NCBI GenBank assembly: GCA_900552125.1
Contig: URYK01000037.1
Coordinates: 1-25,478 of the forward strand
DNA from: an uncultured Solobacterium sp.
Lineage (GTDB): Bacteria; Bacillota_I; Bacilli_A; Erysipelotrichales; Erysipelotrichaceae
Reading direction: 5' to 3'
DNA length: 25,478 nt
Shown here: positions 14,981 to 24,900 of the stretch, piece by piece
How the letters are laid out: every line of letters starts with the position of its first letter
Position numbering within the stretch: the first letter of the stretch is position 1
Made by a program: the position numbers and the translations under genes
The notes under the pieces: generated by a model
Seen by the model: the letters and a program-made list of their open reading frames with translations, nothing else
Databases searched by the model: none
Told to the model about the DNA's origin: nothing

Positions 14981-15694
14981 ATGAATAAAAATAAAATTAA
15001 ATATCTTCTAATATATGATATTTTAAAACAAAAGATAATCGATGGGGAATATTCTATTGGAGATACATTTCCAGCTGAACCAGAGCTTCAAGAATATTTT
15101 AATGTTAGTAGAATTACAGTAAGACATGCAGTGCAAATTTTGGTAGATGAGGGATATTTACAAAGAATTCATGGAGTTGGGACTATTGTAGTGAGTCAAA
15201 AAGAATCTTTACAGCTTCAATCATTACTTAGTTTCTCTGAAGAAAATAAAAATGTTGAAACTAGTTCAGAGTTACTATCCTTTAATTCTGATGAAAAAGT
15301 TTCCCCTTTTATCTGTTCAAAGTTAGGTCTTGCAAAAGGTTCATCTGTAAGTAAGCATGAAAGATTAAGATATCTAGAGGGAGTACCTATTGGGTTACAA
15401 AGTGTATACTGCCCAAGCTTTTTAAATTTAACAGAAGAAGAGTTATCAAAGCCTAATAGTTCTCTATATCAACTATTTAAAGAAAAAGGATATGAAGTTA
15501 ATTCAGCAAATGAAACAATAGGATCGGTAGTGGCGGATGAAAGAATAGCCAAGTATTTAAACGTTAAAGTAGGAAGTCCTTTACTTTTTGTACAAAGAGT
15601 TACAACTGATAAAAATAATAGAATAGTAGAGTATGCAGAGATTTATTATCGTGGAGATCGATATCAATATAGTGTGCAATTAAAGGTTAATTAG
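14981..15694 (+). CDS. GntR family (HutC/UTRA) transcriptional regulator
   Basis: This is a DNA-binding repressor or activator of 237 residues. The N-terminal winged helix (about 1-72) contains GDTFPAEPELQEYFNVSRITVRHA and the wing GYLQRIHGVGTIV. The C-terminal UTRA ligand-binding domain (about 90-235) has LRYLEGVPIGLQSVYCP and the final EYAEIYYRGDRYQY typical of HutC-type proteins, which usually sense sugar phosphates or related metabolites. ATG 14981 follows GGGGTG; the frame is open from ATG 14945, but that lies upstream of the predicted transcription start. It has its own promoter and terminator next to the PTS/ADP-ribosylglycohydrolase operon, so it most likely controls that operon through the palindrome at 12224-12247. 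The binding site and ligand are inferred. Confidence 0.9.
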   Translation: MNKNKIKYLLIYDILKQKIIDGEYSIGDTFPAEPELQEYFNVSRITVRHAVQILVDEGYLQRIHGVGTIVVSQKESLQLQSLLSFSEENKNVETSSELLSFNSDEKVSPFICSKLGLAKGSSVSKHERLRYLEGVPIGLQSVYCPSFLNLTEEELSKPNSSLYQLFKEKGYEVNSANETIGSVVADERIAKYLNVKVGSPLLFVQRVTTDKNNRIVEYAEIYYRGDRYQYSVQLKVN

Positions 15695-15724
15695 AAATAA
15701 ATAAAAATCAATTAATTCTTAGAT

Positions 15725-15767
15725 AAAAAAGCAATGTATTAGTTAAATAACTGACATTGCTTTTTTT
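15725..15767. terminator. Bidirectional terminator between the GntR gene and addA
   Basis: A-run plus GCAATGT (15725-15737) pairs perfectly with ACATTGC plus T-run (15754-15766), with AGTTA/TAACT continuing the stem inside after a small bulge. It can serve the plus-strand regulator gene and the minus-strand addA that ends at 15770. Confidence 0.85.
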
Positions 15768-15769
15768 CA

Positions 15770-18700
15770 TTATATATTTATCATTTTATGTAAATGTAAA
15801 GAATAGATAGCTGGCTGTATCTTATGAGTAGGATAAAGGATTTTCAATGCTTTATGATACATACCTAACTGTTCTTTATAACGCTGTTTTAATTCCTCTT
15901 CTTCAACTGCATCTGTTTTAAAGTCTACAATGTAAATGGTAGTATCCTGAAAACAAACAAAGTCCATATAACCATGAAGAATGGAATCTTCATCTTTTAC
16001 CATAAATGGCATTTCATGATAGATATTACCTTGATTCATAGCTAAGAAATCAGTGTCATTTCCTAATTGAATTAATGTGTTTATATCCCAAGGCTGTAAA
16101 GATATTTCTAATGTATCTGCAGTTTGTTGAATGAGTTCTTTAGACCATGGAGCAGTTCCTAAATGTTCGATCATTGTATGCATCATGGTTCCATAATCAC
16201 TTCCTTGCATTTCTTGTGATAGTTGGAATTTAGGGAAATCATTATGTCCTTGTGAGGATGCGGTAATCATTTGAATTTCTTTTATTGGCTTTTGGTAAGT
16301 CTTAAATGGGTGATAGGTTTCAAGTTTTTCTTCTTGCACATCACTATGCCATAAACGGTGTATTTCTTTAATGGTAAATAAAGGACTTGGGTTGCATAGG
16401 AAGGTTTGAAGAATCCATGATGTATAACCATTACGATTGTATACGCTGGACATAGTAAGTGGCTGATGGTAGGCTTCTAAATCCAGTATACAGTCCACAA
16501 TATGCATTTCGGTTTGAGCACGAGTAGTCGCAACATATAGAATACGCATTTCTTCTTCTAATTCTTCTTTGTCCTTTTTATGTTCCATTGCGATACGTGG
16601 AATTGTGGTTCGTACATAACGCTTAGGAAGATCCATAGCTTTCATGGCAAGGCCTAATTCAGAGTCACTGATACAGAAGTCTTTGAATTCAATAGGTGTT
16701 TGTTTATCAGTAGACCATAGGAAGACAACAGGGAATTGTAGCCCTTTGGATTGGTGAATACTCATTACACGAACAACATCGGCCTCACTTCCGATAGGGA
16801 TAGCTTCAGCAGTTTGCGCATCTTTGATTTGTTCAATTTGTGTTAGGAAGGAAGATAATCCAGAAGCATTTTTTTCTTCAAATTGTACAGCTTTTTCAAA
16901 TAATAAATCTAAATTTGTTTTCTCTTGTATTGTTGTATGTAGGCGATAGTAATCTTTCGTATTGTATAAAAGGTTTAATAATTCACTAATACGAAGATGA
17001 TCTTTTTGATAGATTAAATCCTGAAGCTGTTCAAATCCATCAAAAGGATGTTCACTAAACCAGGAATAGTATGATTGTGTTTTTTCTTTTTGTAGTTTTG
17101 CCTCAGCTAGATCCATTGTTGATTTTTGGAATAATGGGGATAACATAGCTGCAGTAAAGCTAATATCATCATGGGGATGTAGAATGCACTTTAATACGGA
17201 TAGTATAACCTGTACAGCATTGGATTGATAGAAACCGTATTTAATGTCAATGAAGTAAGGAATATGAAGTTCATCAAAGATTTTCTTCATATCGTCTTTA
17301 CGTGCATTTCCACGAACTAGTACGACAAAATCTTTCCATTTGCGATGATCGCGTTCTTTAATTTCTAGGATCTGATTTGCGATATAACTAGCTTTTAATT
17401 CATTTTTAGAAACAATTAATCCTTCTGTCTCTTTTATTTCATTATGAAATATCGCATGGAAACAGATAGGGACATTATCTTCTAGCTGTGCAGGAACACC
17501 AGTTTCTACGTCATCTTCTTTTGCATAGCTACAAGAGAAGCCTTCAATGTTCATTAAGCGTTTGAATAAGTCATTATTAAAATCAACAATCATTTTTTTT
17601 GAACGATAGTTATTGGATAGGTAGATGACTTCATCATGAATACCTCGATGGTCAATTAAGCCTTTCATAAGTGATGGCTTGGCATGACGGAATCCATAGA
17701 TGGATTGTTTAATATCTCCTACACGAAAGACATTGTTTTCTCGACATATTAACATTACTAACTGATTTTGGACATCGTTGCTGTCTTGGAATTCATCGAC
17801 CATGATTTCCACAAATTTTTCACGATAAGCATTTGCGACTTGTCCATTTTTGGCTTGTAGGATATCAAGTGCAAAGTGTTCCATATCATCAAAATCAATA
17901 ACTTTTTGTTTTTCTTTCATACTAGCATAAGCATTTCGATAATCAAAACAGATTTCTACTAATTTTTTGATGTAAGGGTATAGATTGCGAATATCCTGCA
18001 TGAATTCATTTTCAGTGAATAAGATTTCTAATTGAGTATCTTCTAGGGCAAGAATACTTTTACGTAAACGAGCATATTCTTTATCTTCTTTATCAGGACT
18101 TGGAGGTATAACGGCATGTACGATTCCTAGAAATGCCGTGCGATATGCCAGATAATCTTTTGCCTCTAATGCTTTTTGTATATCATATAAAGCATTGATT
18201 TTCTGCTGGACGATGGCATGTTTTTTTACCTGATCATCATATTTTAAGCGATAAAGTTCATCAATACGAGTTAGCATTTCTTCATATCGAGTAATTTCTA
18301 CCATAAGATATTCAAAGAAGTTATCGTATATTTCTTTGGGAAGATCTTCGATAAGCTGTTTATCTTTATACATTTGCGCAAGAGAATGTAGCCAGCCTTC
18401 TGGATTTGATTTACTAGAAGCCAGAGTAGCTAGATTTTTTACCATATTGGATAAGGCTTCATCATTTTCAGGACGAGCAGAAAACATTTGGCATAGCTGT
18501 AAAAATACTGGATCTTGAAGCTGATATTGTTTTTCAAATGCTTCCTGTAATGCTTTTTGTTGGAATAATACCATGGTACCATTATCCATGATAGAGGCTA
18601 TACGCTGTGGGTCTAATCCTAGAATATAGTAATATTCCTGAATGATGGAAAGACAGAAGGAGTGAATGGTGGAAATATGTGCTGTCTGAATGCTGGTTAG

Positions 18701-18973
18701 CTGTCTTGTGATATAGGCAATTTCTTCTTCGGTGGTTGCTGTTTTTAAAGCATTTTGTAATTCGGCAGCTAATCGTTTTTTCATTTCATTGGCTGCAGCT
18801 TCTGTAAAGGTCATGGCAAGAATAGAATCAATGGATACATGATCTTTCATTACCAAATCCATTAAACGAGCAATTAGAACAGTTGTTTTTCCACTTCCTG
18901 CAGATGCGGAGACAAGAATGTTTTTTTCTTTTGTTTCAATTGCTTTTAGCTGCATGGGGTTCCATTTAGGCAT
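15770..18973 (-). CDS. addA: ATP-dependent helicase/nuclease subunit AddA
   Basis: This is the helicase-nuclease subunit of the AddAB double-strand-break resection complex, the Firmicute counterpart of RecBCD. The 1067 residues begin MPKWNPMQLKAI. Walker A is ASAGSGKT (about 23-30), the UvrD motif II is VDEFQDSND (about 392-400), and GDIKQSIYGFRHA and ILYVATTRAQ are later helicase motifs. The C-terminal RecB-type nuclease has GYMDFV and IVDFKTD (about 1015-1021) followed by the Q-x-x-x-Y-like QLGMY. I start at 18973: AAAGGA sits about 10 nt upstream, within the end of addB, and the two genes overlap by 8 nt. An extension to 19009 exists in frame but lies deeper in addB. It is slightly shorter than the B. 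subtilis protein (about 1230). Confidence 0.95.
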   Translation of the reverse strand: MPKWNPMQLKAIETKEKNILVSASAGSGKTTVLIARLMDLVMKDHVSIDSILAMTFTEAAANEMKKRLAAELQNALKTATTEEEIAYITRQLTSIQTAHISTIHSFCLSIIQEYYYILGLDPQRIASIMDNGTMVLFQQKALQEAFEKQYQLQDPVFLQLCQMFSARPENDEALSNMVKNLATLASSKSNPEGWLHSLAQMYKDKQLIEDLPKEIYDNFFEYLMVEITRYEEMLTRIDELYRLKYDDQVKKHAIVQQKINALYDIQKALEAKDYLAYRTAFLGIVHAVIPPSPDKEDKEYARLRKSILALEDTQLEILFTENEFMQDIRNLYPYIKKLVEICFDYRNAYASMKEKQKVIDFDDMEHFALDILQAKNGQVANAYREKFVEIMVDEFQDSNDVQNQLVMLICRENNVFRVGDIKQSIYGFRHAKPSLMKGLIDHRGIHDEVIYLSNNYRSKKMIVDFNNDLFKRLMNIEGFSCSYAKEDDVETGVPAQLEDNVPICFHAIFHNEIKETEGLIVSKNELKASYIANQILEIKERDHRKWKDFVVLVRGNARKDDMKKIFDELHIPYFIDIKYGFYQSNAVQVILSVLKCILHPHDDISFTAAMLSPLFQKSTMDLAEAKLQKEKTQSYYSWFSEHPFDGFEQLQDLIYQKDHLRISELLNLLYNTKDYYRLHTTIQEKTNLDLLFEKAVQFEEKNASGLSSFLTQIEQIKDAQTAEAIPIGSEADVVRVMSIHQSKGLQFPVVFLWSTDKQTPIEFKDFCISDSELGLAMKAMDLPKRYVRTTIPRIAMEHKKDKEELEEEMRILYVATTRAQTEMHIVDCILDLEAYHQPLTMSSVYNRNGYTSWILQTFLCNPSPLFTIKEIHRLWHSDVQEEKLETYHPFKTYQKPIKEIQMITASSQGHNDFPKFQLSQEMQGSDYGTMMHTMIEHLGTAPWSKELIQQTADTLEISLQPWDINTLIQLGNDTDFLAMNQGNIYHEMPFMVKDEDSILHGYMDFVCFQDTTIYIVDFKTDAVEEEELKQRYKEQLGMYHKALKILYPTHKIQPAIYSLHLHKMINI

Positions 18974-21644
18974 CTTCTTCACTTCCTTTCTTTTGTTGAT
19001 AAAGATCATCTTCTGGTTCTACTAGTAGTTTCTTTTCAGCGTATAAACCTTTGAATCGACATATTTCATGATAGCTACAGTATAAGCAGGCATCTTCCAT
19101 TGGGGTTAAAGAAATATCTCCATGTAGGATTCTATTTCCGATAATCTGATACATTTCAGTAAAGTATTTTTCAATGCTATCTAGATCATACAATTTTCTA
19201 GCTTTGACTTCGCCTTCTTTATTTTGTGAAATACCGACAATATGTCCTCCATTGTCATCTAAGGCATTGATTTCTTCATCCATTACCCATCCATGTAGAC
19301 GATGTGCTTTGTAGCGGACTTCTTCATATTCCTCTTTTCCTGAAGGAATGTGTGTAACAGGTTTTCTTCTTGATAGTTTGCCTGCAATATATGGTATATT
19401 TTCATTTTTCAAGGATACATAGAAGGAGCCTAGTACACGTTTTTTGAATTCTTTTCGACAAACAATCGCATAGGTTAATAACTGTAATTGTACTGCCGCA
19501 AATACATTGGCTTCTGATAACATCTTGCTGGAACTCTTATAATCAAGAATACATAGGAATTCATCAGAAGCATCAATACGATCAATGTAGCCTTTCAGTG
19601 CTAATTCCACATCTTCTCGTAAAGGGATCTGATAATGGAATTCATGTTCACTGCAGAAAGGGCGTAGAATGGAGTGCTGTTCAAATTCATCTAATAGCTG
19701 TAAAGTCTGTGTCATAGAGGTTAGGATTCTCTGCATAACATTTTCTAATTTTTTCTCTAAGGAAGGGAAAACGTCTTTCATTACGTTTATTTCTTGAAGT
19801 AGCACTTCTTCTATTTTTTCTTCACAGACTTTTGTGTATTCTTTTCCATATTGTTCCGTAAAGGTTTCTAAGATATAGTGAGATAATGTTCCTGCATAGG
19901 AATCAGGAAAACCAATTTTCATTGGTTCTTTTAAAGATAGACCATAGCGAAGGAAGTATGAAAAAGGACATTTTACATAGCGTTCTAATGCGGAAATAGA
20001 ACCATGTATTTTTCCATTTTTAATGAATATTGCTTCTGCCATATCCGGTGATAGATGAATTAAAGTAGAAATCGGTTCATAGTATGTATATAGTGGAAAT
20101 GCGGTAGAACGTGTTTCCATAAATTGTTCAATTTCTAGGGCAGCTTCTAATCCTTTTCCTTCATATGTTCCTAATGGATAGGATACACAAAGATGTTTTG
20201 CGGATGTTAATAAATTTGATAGTTGTTTTATATAAAACTGATAGCGTTGTTCCATGGAAGGATAGGTGGAAATAAAGGCATGATAAGTTTCATCAAAGAT
20301 GCCTTTTTTCGGCTTGAAAGCTGGGTAGTCTTTTTGTGTAGCTCCTAGAATGAATACATATTCTTTTTCGAATGGTGATTGTGTAAGATCTGCGATAATG
20401 GCACCGCTACGTGTCTGAATAGAAGTCTGAGAACTCATGTTTTGTAGGAAATATAAGAAGAAGGATATATCTTCTTTTGTTTTTAGATAAGGGTATACAT
20501 CTTTCAACATAGTCTCAATCTGTAAAAACATTTTACGATCGTCAGTGTCTGTTGATATAGATTCCTGTACATAGGAGACAATCGTATAAAGAACATCAGC
20601 TATATTATCTGATGTGAAAAGGGGCTGTAGTTTTTGAATCAATTCTTGGCGTACACTTTCAGCTTCCTGTTGAAGAGTACGTAGTTTTTCTAGCTCTATT
20701 GGGTCAAGAATGTGTCCTTCGTTAAATGAATTAGTCAAATGGGTAAATGGTTCTTCGATACCACAGGCAAAGATTTCTAAGTAGTCTTTTAATTTCTGAA
20801 GATTTGGGATAGAGAAGACACCACAATCTAAGATAGCAGATAATGTATCTTCATCAGGCTGTATATAATAAGAAAATAGTGCAGAAAAACAATGGGGAAT
20901 AATATTCGCATGGGCATCTTGAAGCATTGTATATGGGATTTGATAACGTTGGAAGATTTGCGTTATAAGTGGCTTATAAGAAGCATTTGTTAGTGTAATA
21001 TGAATTTGCTGGGCATCAAGCTCATGTTCAATGATATATTGTGCACAGGCTTCTACTTCCTGGCGTTTGTTAACTGCATGATAAAAATGTTTTTCAGGTG
21101 ATGTTTCAGGCATAGGGATAAGATTAGCTCCCATACTTATAAGCTGCTGAATCAGATGTTCTTCTTCTAGCGTGTGAAAACAGTCTAAGATATACACATT
21201 CTTCTGTGATGTCTTTGATAGTTTAGCTAAGGCATGCTGGATGCGATGAGATGGTAAAGGTAAATCCTTTATTTGGGATAAAATGGTATATAATTCTAGA
21301 TGTGCATCATTTTCTTTTGGCAATTGATCAAAAGTTATATTCCAGAAATTTAATGAATCTAAAAAGTTAAAACATTCGTTTAAAAAAACAGGAGAATAAG
21401 CTACTTCCTGATAGATTTTTAATGTTTGATAGATAGTCGCAATACGTTCTTTGTATTGATATAAAAGAGCTTCTTTTGAAGTAATTTGTTTGGTAGTATT
21501 TTTTAGTAGCCAGCCATCAAGTGTATATAGCTTTAATCCTAATAAACCATTTTGAGAGGATAATAATGCTTCACGTATGGATGTATGCAGATAAGATGGT
21601 GCTAGTAAAATTGAGCCTGGACCTAGATCATATATAGTTTTCAT
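18966..21644 (-). CDS. addB: ATP-dependent nuclease subunit AddB/RexB-like
   Basis: This is the second subunit of AddAB, with an inactivated helicase-like body and a C-terminal nuclease clamped by an iron-sulfur cluster. The 892 residues carry the four expected cluster cysteines: Cys559 (YVKCPFSYF) and Cys853, Cys856 and Cys862 (CLYCSYHEIC). The nuclease core has GYIDRID (685-691) and ILDYKS (699-704). B. subtilis AddB is about 1160 residues with an N-terminal Walker A. This protein is about 270 shorter and starts GPGSILLAPSYLHTS, with no GxxGxGKT visible. Translation of addA is coupled by an 8-nt overlap. The minus-strand ATG at 21642-21644 is preceded by GGGAGGT at good spacing. A minus-strand TATAAT (21708-21703) could be its -10, but the -35 is weak. 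Confidence 0.93.
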   Translation of the reverse strand: MKTIYDLGPGSILLAPSYLHTSIREALLSSQNGLLGLKLYTLDGWLLKNTTKQITSKEALLYQYKERIATIYQTLKIYQEVAYSPVFLNECFNFLDSLNFWNITFDQLPKENDAHLELYTILSQIKDLPLPSHRIQHALAKLSKTSQKNVYILDCFHTLEEEHLIQQLISMGANLIPMPETSPEKHFYHAVNKRQEVEACAQYIIEHELDAQQIHITLTNASYKPLITQIFQRYQIPYTMLQDAHANIIPHCFSALFSYYIQPDEDTLSAILDCGVFSIPNLQKLKDYLEIFACGIEEPFTHLTNSFNEGHILDPIELEKLRTLQQEAESVRQELIQKLQPLFTSDNIADVLYTIVSYVQESISTDTDDRKMFLQIETMLKDVYPYLKTKEDISFFLYFLQNMSSQTSIQTRSGAIIADLTQSPFEKEYVFILGATQKDYPAFKPKKGIFDETYHAFISTYPSMEQRYQFYIKQLSNLLTSAKHLCVSYPLGTYEGKGLEAALEIEQFMETRSTAFPLYTYYEPISTLIHLSPDMAEAIFIKNGKIHGSISALERYVKCPFSYFLRYGLSLKEPMKIGFPDSYAGTLSHYILETFTEQYGKEYTKVCEEKIEEVLLQEINVMKDVFPSLEKKLENVMQRILTSMTQTLQLLDEFEQHSILRPFCSEHEFHYQIPLREDVELALKGYIDRIDASDEFLCILDYKSSSKMLSEANVFAAVQLQLLTYAIVCRKEFKKRVLGSFYVSLKNENIPYIAGKLSRRKPVTHIPSGKEEYEEVRYKAHRLHGWVMDEEINALDDNGGHIVGISQNKEGEVKARKLYDLDSIEKYFTEMYQIIGNRILHGDISLTPMEDACLYCSYHEICRFKGLYAEKKLLVEPEDDLYQQKKGSEEDA

Positions 21645-21813
21645 ATGTACCTCCCATGAGTGTTCGTAAGTGTTTTATGAAGTATCTTTATCAAGTGATA
21701 CTATTATAATATTTGATAGTGCAAAAAGAAAGCAGTATTGGTTAAGTTATTATTTGCACAAACTGATAAAGCATTGAAAATTATAAAGAAAAGATTAAAT
21801 TAAACAAAACTCA

Positions 21814-21841
21814 TTGACTTATTTTTTTTTACAGGTATCAT
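21814..21841 (+). promoter_or_regulatory. Sigma-A promoter of the SNF2 helicase gene
   Basis: The -35 is TTGACT (21814-21819), with a 16-nt spacer containing a nine-T run, and the -10 is TATCAT (21836-21841). The predicted start near 21848 gives a leader of about 100 nt that contains a terminator-like hairpin. Confidence 0.6.
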
Positions 21842-21862
21842 ATAAGAGGAAATGTCGTGAAA

Positions 21863-21898
21863 GTATACAATATAGCGGGTTATATTGTGTGCTTTTTT
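21863..21898 (+). terminator. Terminator-like hairpin in the SNF2 helicase leader (possible attenuator)
   Basis: GTATACAATATA (21863-21874) pairs with TATATTGTGTGC (21881-21892) over 12 bp including two G:U pairs. The loop is GCGGGT and six T residues follow. It lies about 15 nt after the predicted start and 50 nt before the start codon. It would terminate most transcripts unless an alternative fold or factor intervenes; TATTGT at 21900-21905 could pair with its 5' arm. Confidence 0.6.
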
Positions 21899-21948
21899 GT
21901 ATTGTAAAGGAAAGGAATACCTATTTTTATGATAGGAAGTGAAGATAA

Positions 21949-24900
21949 ATGAGATTAACCGTTGAAGATATAAAAAGACAGACGAAGAGCGAGTCTAAGC
22001 TTGTGAAGGCGAAAAAAGTTCAAAAAGAGGATTTAATTAAAAAAATCTATATTTCGAAGGTCAATGATGAATATAATATAGAAGCGCAAATGGAAACCCT
22101 GAAGGGGGAGTTTTTTGCCACTATGCATTTTCATTTGAATAAAGAAAATGATGTGGATTTTTATTTTTGCAGCTGTAAAAAGACGAAGATATGTGAACAT
22201 GTATTAGCTGTATTGTATCAGATTCAAGAACTTAATCCTGAAAAATTTCCATTTTCTTATGAGCGTAAATTAGGTGAAAAAGCTGTAGAATCAGCAGAAG
22301 TAAAAAAGGCTGAGCCTGTAGTCAAAAAGGTTGAGGGAAAATCAGCTACTGAAGATAAAAAAGAGAGCTGGACAGTGAAAGAATTGACACCTATTCGCAA
22401 GAAAACTTTACAGGAGGAGATTCGTAAAGAACGTCAGGATATTGAATCCATGGTAAAGGAAAACAGCAAACGAAGAGAATTGATGAAGCAGTTTGCGATT
22501 AGCAGTCATATTTTACAGGAAAGTAGAATTTATTATTTAGAGATTCAAAAACGAGAGCATGTGGAAAAGGTACATTTGTTTGTGAATGTAGAAACAAATC
22601 AGGATCATATGTATGTATCTTTGAAGATTGGAGATCGTAAATGGTATGCGATTTCTAATATTCAGGAGTTCTTCCAGCGATTAGCGAAACAAAGCTATGA
22701 AGAATATGGTGCATATCTAGCATTTACGCATAAATTAGATCGTTTTGATGAAGATAGCCAGGAAGTTGTACGTTTTCTAAAGAACTGTTTCTATGAAGGG
22801 CAGACGTTGGTATCGGATCCAGGTAAGATGGAAATTCCATCTTTATATATGGATGAATTTTATGAATTGTTAGCTCGTTTACCACAACGTTATCGAAATA
22901 TTCAATTAAAAGATAAGCGTCAGCTATTAGACATTCGAATAAAGAGTGAAGAAGATTATGTGGTTCTAACATTCAGAAACTGGTCTTTATTGAAAAGTGG
23001 AGTACGTGGTAAACAGCATCTATACCGTATGCAGGATGATGTGTTGTATCGTTATCGTTTTGATGCAGAAGGGAAATGCTTGGAGTTAATTGATTCTTTA
23101 AGTGAGCAGCAGTTATATGTTAGAAATGAAGATTTTTCTGATTTTTATAAATATGTATTAAGTGAAATTCGCGATTATGCGCAAATGTATGGTATCGCAA
23201 AATATGATTATACACTAGAACCAAATGGGTTAGAGTTATATGGTGATATCGATGATAAGAATCGTGTATCTTTTCAGCTAGATGTATTGTATGAAGATAG
23301 TCGTATTCCAGGCTTTACAGATACACAAGGGTATATCCCATTAAAACAGGAAATCGTAGAGAATTTTATTGCGCAGTATGCAGATGAGATTGATACTACA
23401 ACACATTGTGCTTATTTCTATGATATGAGTGAAACATTATTAGCATTTATGCGTGATGGATTGCCTTTTTTATCTGAGTATTGTGAAGTCTTTGTAAGTG
23501 ATATATTAAAGAATATGAATAAAAAGCATGTGGTAAATCTTCGTGCTGGCATTCGTCTAACGAATAATTTATTAGAGATCGATCTTCATAGCAAGGATAT
23601 TCAAAAAGATGAATTGTTGGATGTGTTAAAAGCATATCGTCGAAAGAAACATTTTTATCGATTGAAAAATGGCAAATTACTGAATCTAAAAAGTGATCAA
23701 TTAGAAGAATTAGATCAGATGTTACAGGAGTTCCATATTGATGAAGCTCAGTTACAGAATAACTGTATACAGCTTCCTGGATATCGTTTATTTATGTTAG
23801 ATGCTTTTGCGAAGAATAGTGAATTTATTTCATTTAAGAAAGAAACGGTTGTACAGAATGTTTTGGATTCCTTCAAAAAGCTGAAAGCAGAAGATATTCA
23901 AATTCCTGCTGGTTATGAAGATTTATTGCGAGACTATCAAAAAGATGGTTATCGCTGGTTGAAACTGATGCATATGTATGGCTTTGGTGGAATTTTAGCA
24001 GATGATATGGGGCTTGGGAAAACATTACAGGTGATTAGCTTTCTAGAAAGTGAAAAACAGGAAGGTCGATGCAGTATTGTAGTTGTGCCAAGCAGTGTAT
24101 TATATAACTGGGAAGATGAAGTTTTGAAGTTTGCGAGTGACTTAAAAGTATGTTGTATTACTGGTTCTCAAGAAAAACGAGAAGAGTTAATACGTAATAG
24201 TGAGGATATGGATTTATTAATCACTTCTTATGATTATTTGAAACGTGATGTCGGATATTATGAAGGACGTACATTTTTCTATAAAATATTAGATGAAGCA
24301 CAGTATATTAAAAACCAGAGAACAATGAATGCGATATCTACGAAACGTTTAAAAAGTCAGTATGCACTTGCCTTAACAGGTACACCAATTGAAAACTCCC
24401 TTGCGGAGCTATGGAGTATTTTTGATTTCTTAATGCCAGGTTATCTGTTTGATTATCGTTATTTCTCACAAAATTTTGAAAAAGAAATTATGTTGAAGAA
24501 AAACAAGGATTTACAAGAACGTTTAAAGAAAATGGTACAGCCATTTATTTTAAGACGTGTTAAGAAAGATGTATTAAAAGAACTTCCTGAGAAAACAGAA
24601 ACAACATTATCAGTGGCCATGAATGAAGAAGAGGAAAACTTATACATGGCTAATCTAGCACAAGTAAATGCAAAATTACAGGAAGAAACAGGTATAGAAA
24701 AAGCGAATCGCTTCCAAATCTTAGGAATGTTAATTCGTTTACGACAGATTTGTTGCGATCCTCGTTTGATTTATGATAACATAGCGACTCCTTCTAGCAA
24801 GTTAAAGGCTTGTCTAGAGTTAGTGAAGACATTGGTTGATAATAATAAATCGGTATTATTGTTTTCTAACTTCACATCTATGCTGGATTTAATTCAGGTA

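Larger units (their letters stand above)
21645..21948. other. Divergent intergenic region between addB and the SNF2 helicase gene
   Basis: The 304 bp hold the addB ribosome binding site and a possible minus-strand -10 (TATAAT, 21708-21703) on the left. On the right are a plus-strand promoter (21814-21841), a terminator-like hairpin (21863-21898) and the helicase ribosome binding site. The AT-rich middle (21721-21810) shows no ORF or repeat that I can support. Confidence 0.6.
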
